Assembly (NCBI RefSeq): GCF_010093535.1
Contig: NW_022985193.1
Span: 640,320 to 668,057, forward strand
Reading direction: 5' to 3'
DNA: 27,738 nucleotides
Source: Lindgomyces ingoldianus
Taxonomy: Eukaryota > Ascomycota > Dothideomycetes > Pleosporales > Lindgomycetaceae
Part shown: positions 1-10,560 of the stretch, piece after piece
Position numbering within the stretch: position 1 is the first letter of the stretch
How the letters are laid out: every line of letters starts with the position of its first letter
The notes under the pieces: model-generated
Database searches by the model: none
The model's input: only the letters and a program-made list of their open reading frames with translations
What the model was told of the DNA's origin: nothing
Translations under genes and position numbers: made by a program

Positions 1-120
1 CAGCATGTTGCAGCAAATTGCAGCATTTTGCAGCATTTTGCAGCATGTTGCAGCAAATTGCAGCAAATTGCAGCATTTTGCAGCATTTTGCAGCATTTTG
101 CAGCAAATTGCAGCATGTTG
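1..120. repeat. 10-bp minisatellite, 12 units
   Basis: Twelve consecutive 10-bp units of the form CAGCANNTTG fill the first 120 bases. Three variants alternate, with TG, AA or TT at the variable positions. The array probably continues left of the window. CA and TG dinucleotides are intact, so it is not RIP-mutated, unlike the DNA from about 311 onward. Open frames through it are a by-product of the 30-bp (10-residue) periodicity and not evidence of a gene. Confidence 0.95.
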
Positions 121-310
121 CAAGCTGGTCGCGCATAGGGCTAGTGCGCGAGGGACTCGGATCGGAAAAACAAAAGCCGAGCAACACGAGTAGAGCAGAA
201 AAAGGATCAATAGATCAACACAATCAATCAATCAATCCCATACATCATATCCAAACCCATCATTCATCTCAGGAAGCCCAGAAACAGTGCTTCAATCTGA
301 CACCTCTACA
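121..310. other. unmutated single-copy flank, no gene seen
   Basis: Sequence of balanced composition with normal CG, CA and TG content, including a short AATC tandem run near 220-237. No convincing coding frame was found. It ends where composition falls abruptly into TA-rich RIP-type sequence near 310, which probably marks the edge of the transposon block. Confidence 0.6.
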
Positions 311-914
311 TAATATTATACTAATTATTTATTTAACTGTGTCTAAGCTTTAAGATGTGTCTAATTTAGTTTAGGTTATAATACTTACACACTATTATAT
401 TAAACTATTTAGTTTATAAACTAGATCTTATTAACCTTTAGTTAAATAAAGCCTTTAGGTTTAGAACTTTTTATCTCTTATAATTAAAATTGCTTTTAGA
501 AAAGTTGTAAAAAGTGCGCTAAAGTAGAAACTTAAAGACTACTAATAACTTATTAAAATTAAAAGTAACTACTAATATTTAACTAACTACCTTCTAATTC
601 TAGAATTAAAATACGCTTTAGCTAAAGTAAGCCTTTTAAAGTTAATTAATAGTCTATATTAACAGCTAAACCTACTTTTATAGCACTTAAAGCTATACTT
701 CTACTTAATTTAGAGTTAACTCTTAGCAGTATATTTATTAATAATTAAATTACTTAATTATAAGCATAGCTTAAGTAGCTAATTTAGCTAAAAACTACTA
801 GTTAACTTCTACTAACTACTAAATTACTCTTAATAACGCTCTATACTACTCTTGCTACTTTAAGTGTAAGAGACTTTTAAGGCACTTTTTAGACTTAGTA
901 AATCTACCTTACTA
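311..914. other. AT-rich RIP-mutated DNA, no gene
   Basis: About 600 bp of TA-rich sequence dominated by TTA, TAG, AGCT and CTTTA words, with many stops in all frames. It is probably the upstream part (leader or 5' LTR side) of the retrotransposon remnant whose gag-like frame begins near 915. No LTR matching the one at 2781-3131 was recognised here. Confidence 0.6.
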
Positions 915-1500
915 AATATATGCCTAAGATTAAGATTTTTATAGATAGTAAAAAACCTATGTTTAAATAATAGTAAGCCTTTATTATAGACAGACTTAAC
1001 ATTAATTTAGATTACTATTAAAGTAAGTGTGCACATATAGCATTAATATAGAAACACCTAGCTAGTATTGCAAAGGATTATCTAGAGCTAGGATACCTAG
1101 CTAAATTAGACTAGTTTTAGTTTAAAAGTATAGAGGATATAATAAAGCTCTTACAAGCTTATTTTATTACTAGTTAGAAAAAGACTAAGGCATAGTAAGC
1201 ATTTTAGACTTTTAAAATAAATAAAAAGAAAGCTTTTTCTACATTAAAAGCGCGCTTTATTAGTGCAGCTATTAAAGAAAAGGTATTTTAGTTAGATTAG
1301 TTTTTTTACTTATAAAAAAAGCTTTTTTCTAGCTTATAAGTACTAAATTATAGTTTTAAACATATCTAGGTAAACTTTTTTAAAGCTATAGTAGCCTACA
1401 TTACAGCGTATAATCTAAAAAGAAGGATTTATAAAAAAGACTTTATTATTTTATCTAAATTAGCTTTAATTAACAAACTACACTTACTACTCTAATAATT
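915..1500 (+). pseudogene. RIP-mutated retrotransposon gag-like fragment
   Basis: One plus-strand frame stays readable for nearly 200 codons if TAA/TAG are treated as former CAA/CAG/TGG. Stretches such as IDRLNINLDYY, IALI-KHLASIAKDYLELGY and FKSIEDIIKLLQAYFITS have the look of the Gag domain of fungal Ty3/gypsy elements, which is helical and begins with a PKPF/PKIF-like segment. The stops are almost all Gln or Trp type, as RIP produces. It lies upstream, in the same orientation, of a pol tail and LTR at 2692-3131, so it probably belongs to that element, with most of pol deleted. The family assignment rests on pattern only. Confidence 0.55.
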
Positions 1501-1589
1501 AATAACTATATATATATAGTGTTTAGTTTAGAGGACACTGCTAGCAGTGTAAAAAATACTTAGTAAGAACACCTAGCTAAATTAGACTA

Positions 1590-2689
1590 ACGTACTTCAT
1601 AGGCGAGTTGCTCACACACCTGAGTCGCTTACTTTTGCTAAGACCCTACTAAACTACTCTTCCTACACTAATGCATTCCCCACAACACTACTTAGACGCG
1701 CTAAAAGAACGTTAGATACAGCTTACGCTCTAAGCTTTTAAATAAGACATAAAACTCTTAAAAAAATGTGCTATAGCTATGTGCAAAGTCTTATAAAAGA
1801 TAATAAATAACTACAGCGCTAGACAACCTTTATTAGCTAATTCTACAGCTAAATTATAGAGGCTAGGCAATAAAAAGGAGCAGGTGATTGTTAAGACTAT
1901 ACTTAAGCTATATGCGCGAGGAATTTCCCCTTAGATAGCATTTGTGGCTAATATAGCTAATTCTTTGCGCGCTAAGCGTAATCTAGGCTATGTTTGCATA
2001 AACTAGCCTAGTACGTTTGTGAAGCGTTATTTAGAGCTTAAAGTAACGTTTAAGCATAAGTATAACTATAAGAGAGCCCTCTGCTAGAGTCCTAGGGTAA
2101 TTTAGGGCAGGTTTAGCCTTGTGGAGAATATTAAAGCTAAGTATAGCATCTAGGATAATAACACGTACAACTTTAGTAAGATAGGGTTTATAATTAGCTA
2201 GATATCTCTTAACTATACTTGCGCTTAAAACTTTACTTTAAGCTCTAAATAACGCTTCACAAATGTACTAGGCTAGTTTATGCAAACATAGCCTAGATTA
2301 CGCTTAGCGCGCAAAGAATTAGCTATATTAGCCATAAATGCTATCTAAGGGGAAATTCCTTGCGCATATAGCTTAAGTATAGTCTTAACAATCACCTGCT
2401 CCTTTTTATTGCCTAGCCTTTGTAATTTAGCTGTAGAATTAGCTTGTAAAGGTTGTCTAGTGCTATAGTTATTTGTTGTTTTTTATAGGACCTTGCACAT
2501 AGCTATAGCACATTTTTTTAAGAGTTTTATGTCTTATTTAAAAGCTTAGAGCATAAGCTGTATCTAACGTTCTTTTAGCGCGTCTAAGTGGTGTTGTGGG
2601 GAATGCATTAGTGTAGGAAGGGTGGTTTGGTGGGGTCTTGGCAAAAGTAAGCGACTCGGGTGTGTGAGCAACTCGCCCATGAAGTACGT
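1590..2689. mobile_element. Fot1/pogo-like inverted-repeat (foldback) element
   Basis: A 1100-bp element beginning ACGTACTTCAT and ending with its reverse complement, flanked by TA at 1588-1589 and 2690-2691. The TA duplication and the termini point to the Tc1/mariner superfamily. The arms are unusually long. About 1590-2075 is repeated inverted at about 2215-2689 with mostly transition differences, around a central stretch of about 140 bp. The plus frame of the left arm and centre reads as the 5' half of a Fot1-type transposase. It includes NIANSLRAKRNLGY, KHKYNYKRAL and the hallmark KAKYSI-DNNTYNF, with TAG/TAA at Trp/Gln sites. The C-terminal DDE half is missing. The element sits inside the pol tail of a retrotransposon remnant, and a partly matching sequence near 1095-1120 shows the uninterrupted junction (GACTAGTTTTAG). 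Confidence 0.85.
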
Positions 2690-2691
2690 TA

Positions 2692-2780
2692 GTTTTAGTT
2701 TAAGAATACAGAGAACATAATAGTAATACTTTAAACTATAACTACTAATAAGGACTATTAGTCTATAGAGGGGGGGGTAG
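2692..2780 (+). pseudogene. retrotransposon pol 3' tail and polypurine tract
   Basis: The plus frame running into the following LTR reads GLLVYRGGGSVI after several RIP-type stops. The G-rich run at 2768-2777 (AGAGGGGGGG) followed by TAG directly precedes TGTAA, the arrangement expected for a polypurine tract abutting a 3' LTR. The frame was separated from its upstream part (about 1500-1587) by the foldback element. Most of pol is absent. Confidence 0.55.
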
Positions 2781-3131
2781 TGTAATAATTTTTATGAATT
2801 ATTCTATCTTAGATAGTCTAAAAGGCTCTTATATTAGCTCTAACTTTAACTTAATTTTTATAAATTATATTTATCTTAGGTTGCCTAGAACCTATCTAAA
2901 AGAACCCTATATTAGCCCTAACTCTGCTCTGCCTCTTACTATACTTTTATTCCTTTATGTATTTAGTTGCACCTTGCCCTTGTAGCTAGCTTAGTAGTTT
3001 TCTAATATCCTTTGGTACAAGGCCTATAGGTGTTAATGGCATTCCTAGGTTCAGAGTCCCCACGCACTCCTATATGCCTCTAAGTGGATTCCCACCGCAT
3101 TTAGACCCATTGTCTTGCCTGCGCTGTTACA
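2781..3131 (+). repeat. 3' LTR of retrotransposon remnant
   Basis: Begins TGTAA right after the purine tract and ends TTACA, giving 5-bp inverted termini over 351 bp. The 3' part (from about 2870) is homologous to about 26450-26711, including the closing words TTGCCTGCGCTGTTACA. Composition near the end (about 3040-3131) is less RIP-mutated than the rest. An ORF of 63 codons inside it (2794-2985) is not considered a gene. No matching 5' LTR or target duplication was found. Confidence 0.7.
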
Positions 3132-3499
3132 ACTATTAGAGAGAGGTTTTATAAAAATAATCTTATAGTTATGTAAGCAATGTGCTAGTAATTAGTAGGC
3201 TGTAGTGTAGCTAAATACATCTTAGTACTAATAGTATTTAGATAGTAATTAAAGGTTTACTAATGCTTTAGTTTTATAACTATTATTTAATAGTAAAGCT
3301 TACTTATCTTTAATTAAACACTTAATTTTATAAATAAAAGTTAAATAAAACTTATTTTTTTTAAATTAAAAATAAAAAGCATTTACTAAGATAAAAGTAA
3401 TAAAGAATAAATAGATAGTCTTTAAACCTATTCTAGACTTTTTAATAAATAGACAAATAAATAATTAACGTGTTTTTAGACTATAGCTAATAGAAGAGC
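3132..3499. other. AT-rich RIP-mutated DNA, no gene
   Basis: TA-rich filler between the LTR and the start of repeat X. No frame, structural RNA or terminal repeat was recognised. Confidence 0.6.
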
Positions 3500-4218
3500 T
3501 GTTGAATAGGCTCTAACAGCTAGCTGCTTATAGTATAAGCACTTAAGTGGCAAGAGTAAGAGTAGTGTACAGTGTGCACAGCGTACAGGGTAGGTAGAGT
3601 AAGGGCAACATGCTTCTAGTTCTATATTACTCTTATCTTTCCTCTGTACAGAGGAAAAAGAGGATATCTAAATGTTTACGCATAAAGGTTTACGCACAAG
3701 CATTATGTAACATAGATACATAATCTTGCTTATGCGCAATTGCTTATATCTAAGCTATAATACTACTACTATATATAGATACTAGCAACTTTCTATTTTT
3801 GTCTAAAAAGTTACTTTTTATATAAGTTACTTTTTTTATATATGTAAGTCTATCTAGTTATGTTCTACCTATACTTTACTTTATTTATTAAGACTTACTT
3901 TAGTAATGCTGTACATTAAGATAAGCTAGTTATACTATATAAATAGCTTTATAAATAGTGTAAAGTGTTTTAGGCTATTATTATCTAGCCTTTATACACT
4001 TACTTTATAAGTAATTTAGTAGTGTATAAGCTATTTTATGTAAAGTTTTATGCTAAAATAGTGTAGAATCTTTGCGTAGACAGGTGTGTAAGAAGGTGTA
4101 TATAATAAAGGTTTTTTTTTACTTTTTTTTTTACTTTTTTACTTTTTAAGCTCTACTGTATAATTCTTTAGCTTTTTTTATATATATATATAGTGCTAAC
4201 AGTAACAGATCCTTCTGC

Positions 4219-4221
<3 letters not shown>

Positions 4222-4259
<38 letters not shown>
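4222..4259. repeat. (CA)n microsatellite
   Basis: Nineteen uninterrupted CA dinucleotides directly upstream of the ATG at 4263 inside repeat X. Copy 2 has a shorter tract at the equivalent place (20962-20985), so the microsatellite belongs to the repeat. It retains CA dinucleotides in an area where CA is otherwise depleted by RIP. Confidence 0.95.
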
Positions 4260-4262
<3 letters not shown>

Positions 4263-5939
4263 ATGTCTCTCTAGCCTTCCTTCTCTACCTCTAGCGCTGT
4301 TAGCGCGGGCGTCTTTAACGTCCTTATGTGGTCTAGCAGCCTAGGGCGCATTTGTGTTACTTTTTTAACTAGTTTTACTACTAATTAGTAGTTTATTTAG
4401 CATTTTAGTATAAACATATAACTCTTTTAGCTCTTTTACTTTTTTTAATATAAAATGCTAATTATAGATAAGCTAAAAAGTAGCATATAGCAGCTTTACT
4501 ATTTTATAATATTAATATTATTTTACCTACTAGCACTAATCTGCAGCTATAGGCAGTAAAGGTTATATGTTATAAAAAGTACTTTTATATAGTCTTAGTT
4601 TAAAGTTATAGTTAAGTCTTAGTAACTTTATATACTTATTATTATAGTAGTACTACTAGTGCTTTTTTTATTAAGTGTTATATGCTAGCTAACTTCTAAG
4701 CTAATGCCTACACCTTATGCGTATAGTAGAACTGTAGTCTGCATTATAACTACTACACGTAAGGGGTAGTGTGTTCTAGAAGGGCTAGTAGTTTCTTTTT
4801 TCTTATATACTAAATAAATAAACTATTTTTTTAACATATTCTTCTCTTTTAATTTTTATAATAAGAAAAATAAGTGTGTATAATTAAAAAAAAATAAAAA
4901 TAAGCTTTATATAAAAGTGTTATTAGTCTAGTTAGTTTAAAGCATCTTTACGCATAAAATCTAGCTAGTCTATAGATGCTTTTTTTCTAAACAGAGAGGT
5001 AGTTAGTTAGGACTAATAATTAAAAGGCTTAATTTAGTGTTTTTTTATATATGCATCTACTAAGTTGTTTTTACTATTAATTTACTTAATTTTAGTAATT
5101 TCCCTTTTCTTATATAATTTATAGAGTAATATAATGTTAATTATAAGTTATTTTTTACTAGTAGTGCCTAGCTTAATAAGGTAATTATATAAAAACTTTA
5201 AATTTATATAAATTACTACTAGAATTAGTAGTAGTTTAAGTGTTTATATAATTTACTATAAAGTTATACTAAAAGTAATTATATTATTAAACTTTTTAAC
5301 TATTTTATATAGTTTACTAGTAAGAACACTCTTAGTTCCTTTTTTACACTTAGTAGAATTCTAGTATATAATATTACCTAGTATTTTAAAGTAGTTACTT
5401 TACTTTATATAGTCTTTATTACCTAGTATAATTAAAAATCTTAGCTATAAGCTAAGGTTTTTATTATTAGTAAATAATTTATTTATAAAGATAAATAGCT
5501 TTACACTATTAAGCTATAATAGTAAAAAAGTAAAACTATGCTTACTATTATTTATCTGCTATTAGATTTATGTGTTAAGTATGTTAATGTTATTATATAA
5601 AGAGTTTATAGTTTATGTAGTAATAGATAAGTTAAATGCTGCCTTTAGTTAATATATAAATGCAATGTATGCCTTTTTTACACACTACTTAACATATTAT
5701 TATGCAGCATCTTTATTTTTTAAGTTAATTATATAAAAGTAGCTTACTTATTTTTTTCTAAGTAAAGACTACTATGTTATGTATAAGTTTAACTTTTTTA
5801 CTATTAAACTTAATAAGCTGCTTTTTTACTAGAATAGTTTTACTTTTTATATAAAACTTTACTTTTTATAGTTTCTTTTCTTTTTTTTATATAAAATTTT
5901 TTATTATAATGCTTAAAGTATTATCTATCTATAAGCTTA

Positions 5940-5944
5940 TAATA
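5940..5944. repeat. 5-bp target-site duplication (left)
   Basis: TAATA immediately precedes the left LTR and recurs at 13990-13994 immediately after the right LTR. In X copy 2 the same locus (near 24508) carries TAATA once, which confirms the insertion and its 5-bp duplication. Confidence 0.9.
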
Positions 5945-6553
5945 TGTTACAATCCTTACTCTAGCGAAATGGTATTTTCGGGAGTACGACGGCCTTAAAT
6001 GTTGTGAGCGGGTTAGGGGATAGAACCGAGCTGGATCGGGTGTACAGTCCGTCGAGCAGGGTATAGGGTAGGCGGAATAAAAGAAAGGCAGGTTGTAGTT
6101 TAACCTAGCAGCTATATAGGTAGCTAGTAAACCTAATCTATAAGGATAAAAATAAAGGTATATATAGTGTAAGATATATAAGGCAGTAATGTCTTCTTTA
6201 TAAAGGTTTTAATGCCTCTTAGTTTATTAAATAAGTAAAGGTAGATAATAAATTAAATAGTAATTACAACCTTCTAACTATAGTTGTAATTAGGACTATA
6301 TACATAGGGTTTGCATGCTTTGCATGCTTGCATGCAGGTTTCTGTTTAGCCTGCATAGCCTGCAAGCCTGTAAGCCTGCATGTCTTATTAGACAGTACAT
6401 TCTGTAAGGCTTTTATTTAAAAGCTAAAGCTATTCTTTATCTATTCTGTTATGTAGTTTGCTTAGCGCAGGGCTAAGCGTCTTCTATCTAACGTTGTTTA
6501 GGCTGTGCAGAACAGCTAGTTAGGTTACTACAGTTTAACTGTTAGCTATAACA
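5945..6553 (-). repeat. 3' LTR of chromovirus
   Basis: 609 bp, TGTTA...TAACA, aligning with 12926-13989 after the 455-bp MITE plus duplication is removed; the lengths agree exactly. Its outer end (5945-6070) is GC-richer with intact CG sites, while the inner part is RIP-mutated. The internal segment 6309-6384 holds GCATGC and GCCTGCA-type repeats. It also carries the empty site for the MITE (CTTCTAAC once, near 6277). Confidence 0.93.
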
Positions 6554-6761
6554 CGCAGGCTTCTCTCCTAGTTAGTGTCTTTACTGTTATATTCTTCTTA
6601 TTATAAGCGTTAGATTTTCTTTTTAGCTAGTGCGTTCCCTTCTTTAAAAGCTAATCCTGTGTTAAACCTTTTTAACTATGCCTTGCTAGGCTTTATGTTC
6701 CCCTGCTGTTGTCTGTTGCCTTTGTACTATTACTTATCTTAATCCTCTTTGTTGTACAAAG

Positions 6762-7138
6762 ATGCGTCCCTATAGTGCTTGTTGTTTAAGTAGGTCCTCT
6801 TATGCAATGTCCTTGTTATTAAACAAGTGTGTAGAGTGTGTGCAAAAGGGTAGCTATTACAACGCCTTTATGTTAGACACAGCTTAGGATTGCCTAGAGT
6901 AGGAACATAAAAGGCTTTTAGCAAAGGCAGAGGTAGTTTAAGAGAATAAAATGTGTAAAAAAAAAAGTTTCTAAAACGCCTTTAATTACTTATTTTTTAT
7001 AAAAGAAGAATTTAGAAGTAGTTAAAGGTATTAAAGGATTAAAAAGTAAAGTATTTAAAAAAAACCTTTTATTACTAGATAAGCTTAAAGCGCTTAAGGC
7101 AAAAGCAGCTAGTCTTCCTCCTCCTTAACTTATGTTAA
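6762..7138 (+). pseudogene. antisense Cys-rich accessory ORF of chromovirus
   Basis: A plus-strand frame, opposite to gag-pol, starts at ATG 6762. It reads 41 codons (MRPYSACCLSRSS..., NKCVECVQKG) to a TAG at 6885 and then stays readable to about 7138 through further TAG/TAA stops that look like former Gln codons. The second half is charged and coiled-coil-like (EHKRLLAKAEVV, KEEFRSS). The layout of paired cysteines followed by a charged helix resembles uncharacterised small proteins that I recall being annotated near LTRs of Pezizomycotina retrotransposons; that comparison is from memory. Its position between the chromodomain and the 3' LTR, in antisense, is directly visible. Function is unknown. 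Confidence 0.6.
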
Positions 7139-7244
7139 AGGGTTGTAGACTTTCTACATTATAGCTAGCTAATGCTACTGCAGTTTTAACTAATAATAGT
7201 GTTTTCTAGTCTAGGAAACTTTCTCTAGGGTAGTTTTATTTAGA

Positions 7245-10200
7245 AGGGATTCTAAGTACTTGTAAAGGGCCTAAGGAGTGTTTAATAAGCTCTTAATAAG
7301 TTTCTATATGTTTTTACTAGTAAGCTATTCTTTTTATTTTACTAAGTACTTATTTTCTTTATAGTCTAAAATTTTCTTTACTTTATATTTTTTTCTTTTT
7401 CTTTCTATTTAGTAGTTGTAAGTAGAATAGTTTTAAGCATAAGTTTAAGCTTAGAGATGTAGAACTAAAGGTGTATTTATATTTCTTTTAGAAGTTTAAG
7501 TTTATAGATACCTAGGTGTGTTTATATAACCTAGTATAGTTCTATGCGTTTTTTAGCTAGCTTTTTAGAGGGCTTTAGTGTTTTAAGATTTTTTATGTCT
7601 AAATACACATAATTATTAAAGTGTATCTTTAGTGCTAGTTTTTTTTTTAATTTACTGTTTTTTATAGCTTTCTTAGCTAACTGCGCTTCTTTAGTAAGTT
7701 TCTAGTGCAACTCTAGAAGTTTAGTTATGCAGTCTACTGCTTTAGAGGGGTCTGTTAACTGTGCGCTGTAGAGCTTATATCTTAGGGCATATCTAAAATT
7801 AGCTTTGTACAGGGTTTCCTTAGTAGTAGCTAATTCTAAGGTATTAATAGTAAACTGTGCTATTAGCAGCTATTTTAGCTAGTCTGTTTACTTATATAAC
7901 ACGTATTTGTGTAGATACTTTTCTACTTCTATGTTTACTCTTTCTGTTTGTCTGTCTATCTGTAGGTAGTAAGCAGTAGAGAGCTTATAGTTAATTCTAA
8001 AATGTTTAATTGCAGCTATTTAGAATTTGCTAGTAAATAATTTATTACAGTTTAAGATAATAATTTTAGAGCAGCTATAAATAGCTAGGATATTTTTTTC
8101 TAATTTAAATATAAATTCTGTAGTAGTGATTGTTTTTTTTAATAGCTATAGATAAATAAACTTAGTAGTTTTATTAATAACTTGTGCAATTATGTTGCAC
8201 AGTCTTTCTGTGCTAGGCTCTCTTAATAGCAGTAACCTAGTAATAAAATCTATAGTTATTATAGTCTATAGTTAGTTTAGTGCTATAATTAGTTAAAGCA
8301 ACTTATACAGTTTATAACATTAGAGATTATTCTAGTTACAGGTATCACATTCTTATAAGACTTTAGTATACAGGTGTTTTAATTAGGGTACCTCTTAAAG
8401 TATAGCAGTTTTTATTTTCCTTTGTAGTAATCTAATTCCTAGGTGTCTAAACATAAAGGCTTTATAATATTTCTTTATTAAGTTTTTCTATTCTTATTTA
8501 ACTATTATAAAGGAACATAGTAGTTCCTTTTAGTTTAGTCCTTTATAGACTAGTCCTTTTAGGGTTTTTTTAAAGATTATAAATTCCTTAAAATTCTCTT
8601 TATTCTTTTTAAAATAATTAGCGTGTCTACTTAAAGCATTAGCCTGTTAGTTGCTACTTCTAGCTATATGTTTAATAATAAAATTAAATTAAGCAAGTTC
8701 TATAGCTTATTATATATGCATTAGTAAAAGTTTTTTAGTAGTAAGAAAGGTAATAAAGTTTATGTAGTTAGTAAGAATTATAAATTACTAACTAAGACTT
8801 TAAAGCTTAACTTCCTAGTTTCTGTATACATTAACTATAGCTTTAAGTTCTTTGTTAGGGATAGTATATTTCTGCTCTAATAGTGCAAATTTTGCTAAGT
8901 AGTAGGCTACTAGATGCTATTAACTGTTTTCTTGTTTTTAGAAGAGTGCTGCCCCTTCTGCTCTTAGGGAGGCATTAGTGTGCACTTTTGTTTCTAGTGT
9001 AGGGTTGTACATTCTAAGGATAGGGTAGCTTGTTATTATCTATTTTAGCTTTTAAAAGGCTTCTTCTATTTCTGCTATCTATTAGAATTTCTAAGTTACC
9101 CTTTCTTTTAAGGTAGCGTCTATAAGGGGGAGCACAATTTTTAAGTAGTCTTTAACTATTCTTCTTATGTAGCTAGTAAGGCCTAGAAATCCTTTAATTT
9201 CTATTACTATTATTAGTGTTAGCTAGTTAAGTACTTTATTTACTTTAGTAAAGTCTATCTTTATTTTTTCTTTATTAATAATAAATCCTAAGTATTTAGT
9301 TTTTTATATGTTAAACTTGCATTTTTCTAGTTATAAGTAGAGTCTATATTATTAGAGTTAGTTTAGTACAAGTCTTACTTTAAATATGTAGTCTGCTTAG
9401 TCCTCTTTAGTGTATATTAGGATGTTGTCTAGATACATAAGTACAAATATATCTAGGTAGAGGTTAAGTGCAGTATTAATAACCTGTTAGAAGGTTATAG
9501 AGGCGTTAGTTAGTCTAAATAGCATAATAAAGAGTTTATATAGTCCTTCTAAAGTTTAAAAAGCTGTTATCTACTTATACTTTTCTTTAATTCTTATTTT
9601 ATTAAATTTGTTTTAAATGTTAAACTTAGTAAAGTACTTAGTTCTTTTAAGTTAGTTTATAATGTTTTAGATAATTAGTAAAAGGTACTAGTTCTTTATA
9701 GTATTATTATTTAAGGTTTAGTAGTCTTAACATACTTTTACTTTACTATTCTTCTTTTTTGCAAAGACAACTGCTAATGCTACAGAACTATTACTTTCTT
9801 TAATGTGTCCTTAAGCTAGCATTCTGTCTACATACTTCTATAAGGCGTCTTTTTAAGCTTTTGTTAAGGGTTATAGTTTATAAGTCTTTAATTATAGGTT
9901 TAGCTTAAGATTAATAGTGTAATTCTAGGGTTAGTGTAGTAGCAGTGCTCCTAGATCTTTTAGGCTTTTAAACATGTCTTTATAGTCTTAGTATTCTTCT
10001 AGTAGTCTAGTTATTTTATAAGCTATTTAATAAATTCTAACTTAATTAAGGTCTTATTTTATTTTAAATTCTTTAAAGAAGATTTCCTCTAGTTTTTTCT
10101 TTATTAGGTAGACAGCCTAAGCCTTTAGTTTTTAATAAAGGAACCTTTTTAGCTTTTCTTACTAATAGGTTCTATTAGAGTTTTTATAAAAAGCTAACTG

Positions 10201-10560
10201 TGCTACTTCTGCGTAATCTTAGTTAGTTATAGATATAGTCTGCTAGTTAATTATTAGGTTATGCTTATAAAGCTAGTTATAGCCTAATATTGCCTAGTAT
10301 TTGCCTCTAAGCAGCAGTATGTTAAAAGATATCTAGTTGTTAGTTTTTTTAGCTTTAGTAATAAGTTTCTTTATTTTAAGTTAGATTTATCCTGCGCTAT
10401 ACTTTATTAACAAGGCATTAGCTAAGGATACTTTAAAAAAGTGCTTTTTTTTTTAAAAGAGTATGTTGTTCTAGTTAACTTATCTTAAGTTAATTACTAT
10501 AAATATGCATCTGCTGTCTATTAAGGCAAGTCCTGTCTATTCCTAGCCTAAGTGTTAAAG
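7245..10560 (-). pseudogene. chromovirus pol relic (PR-RT-RNaseH-IN-chromodomain)
   Basis: Minus-strand frames show a pol polyprotein with many RIP stops. The protease active site reads GLALIDSR near 10535-10510 (Gly of DSG now Arg). Reverse transcriptase shows LFRLTNASITF near 9530-9490 and FVLMYLDNIL near 9450-9420 (second catalytic Asp now Asn). RNase H and its tail show YTIPNKELKAIVNVY near 8870 and IKHIARSSNQQANALSR near 8680-8630. Integrase shows KLFTSKF near 8040, then LSTAYYLQIDRQTERVN near 7985-7930. Its C-terminal domain shows YKLKLLKEI-IHL-FYISKLK near 7510-7440. The chromodomain follows at 7387-7245 (YKVKKILDYKENKYLVK, then a Trp-to-stop pattern, SLLNTP). The enzyme is inactive. 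Frames shift in places, so exact boundaries are approximate. Confidence 0.88.

Larger units (their letters stand above)
3500..5944 (+). repeat. repeat X, copy 1, left part
   Basis: Begins TGTTGAATAGGCTC and aligns along its whole length with copy 2 starting at 20252, in the same orientation. The differences are mainly transitions and small indels. It continues at 13990 after an 8.0-kb retrotransposon insertion. Within it are a CA microsatellite (4222-4259), a short GC-richer patch near 4260-4350 that starts a plus frame at ATG 4263 (MSL then a RIP-type stop, PSFSTSSAVSAGVFNVLMW), and long RIP-mutated stretches. A frame near 4545-4790 is rich in Tyr and Cys codons that could be former Cys codons. 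I do not recognise the family. It could be a retroelement body or a large DNA transposon; no second terminal repeat was found. Confidence 0.8.

Noticed and set aside
5..353. Two overlapping plus ORFs through the minisatellite
   Set aside because: Open only because of the 30-bp period. The downstream parts are low-complexity and run into RIP-mutated DNA.
2794..2985. 63-codon plus ORF in AT-rich DNA
   Set aside because: It lies wholly inside the LTR at 2781-3131, and the homologous LTR at 26196-26711 does not preserve the frame.
6309..6384. Possible CRISPR-like array of short repeats
   Set aside because: Units are only 7-9 bp with no unique spacers and lie in an LTR of a eukaryotic retrotransposon.
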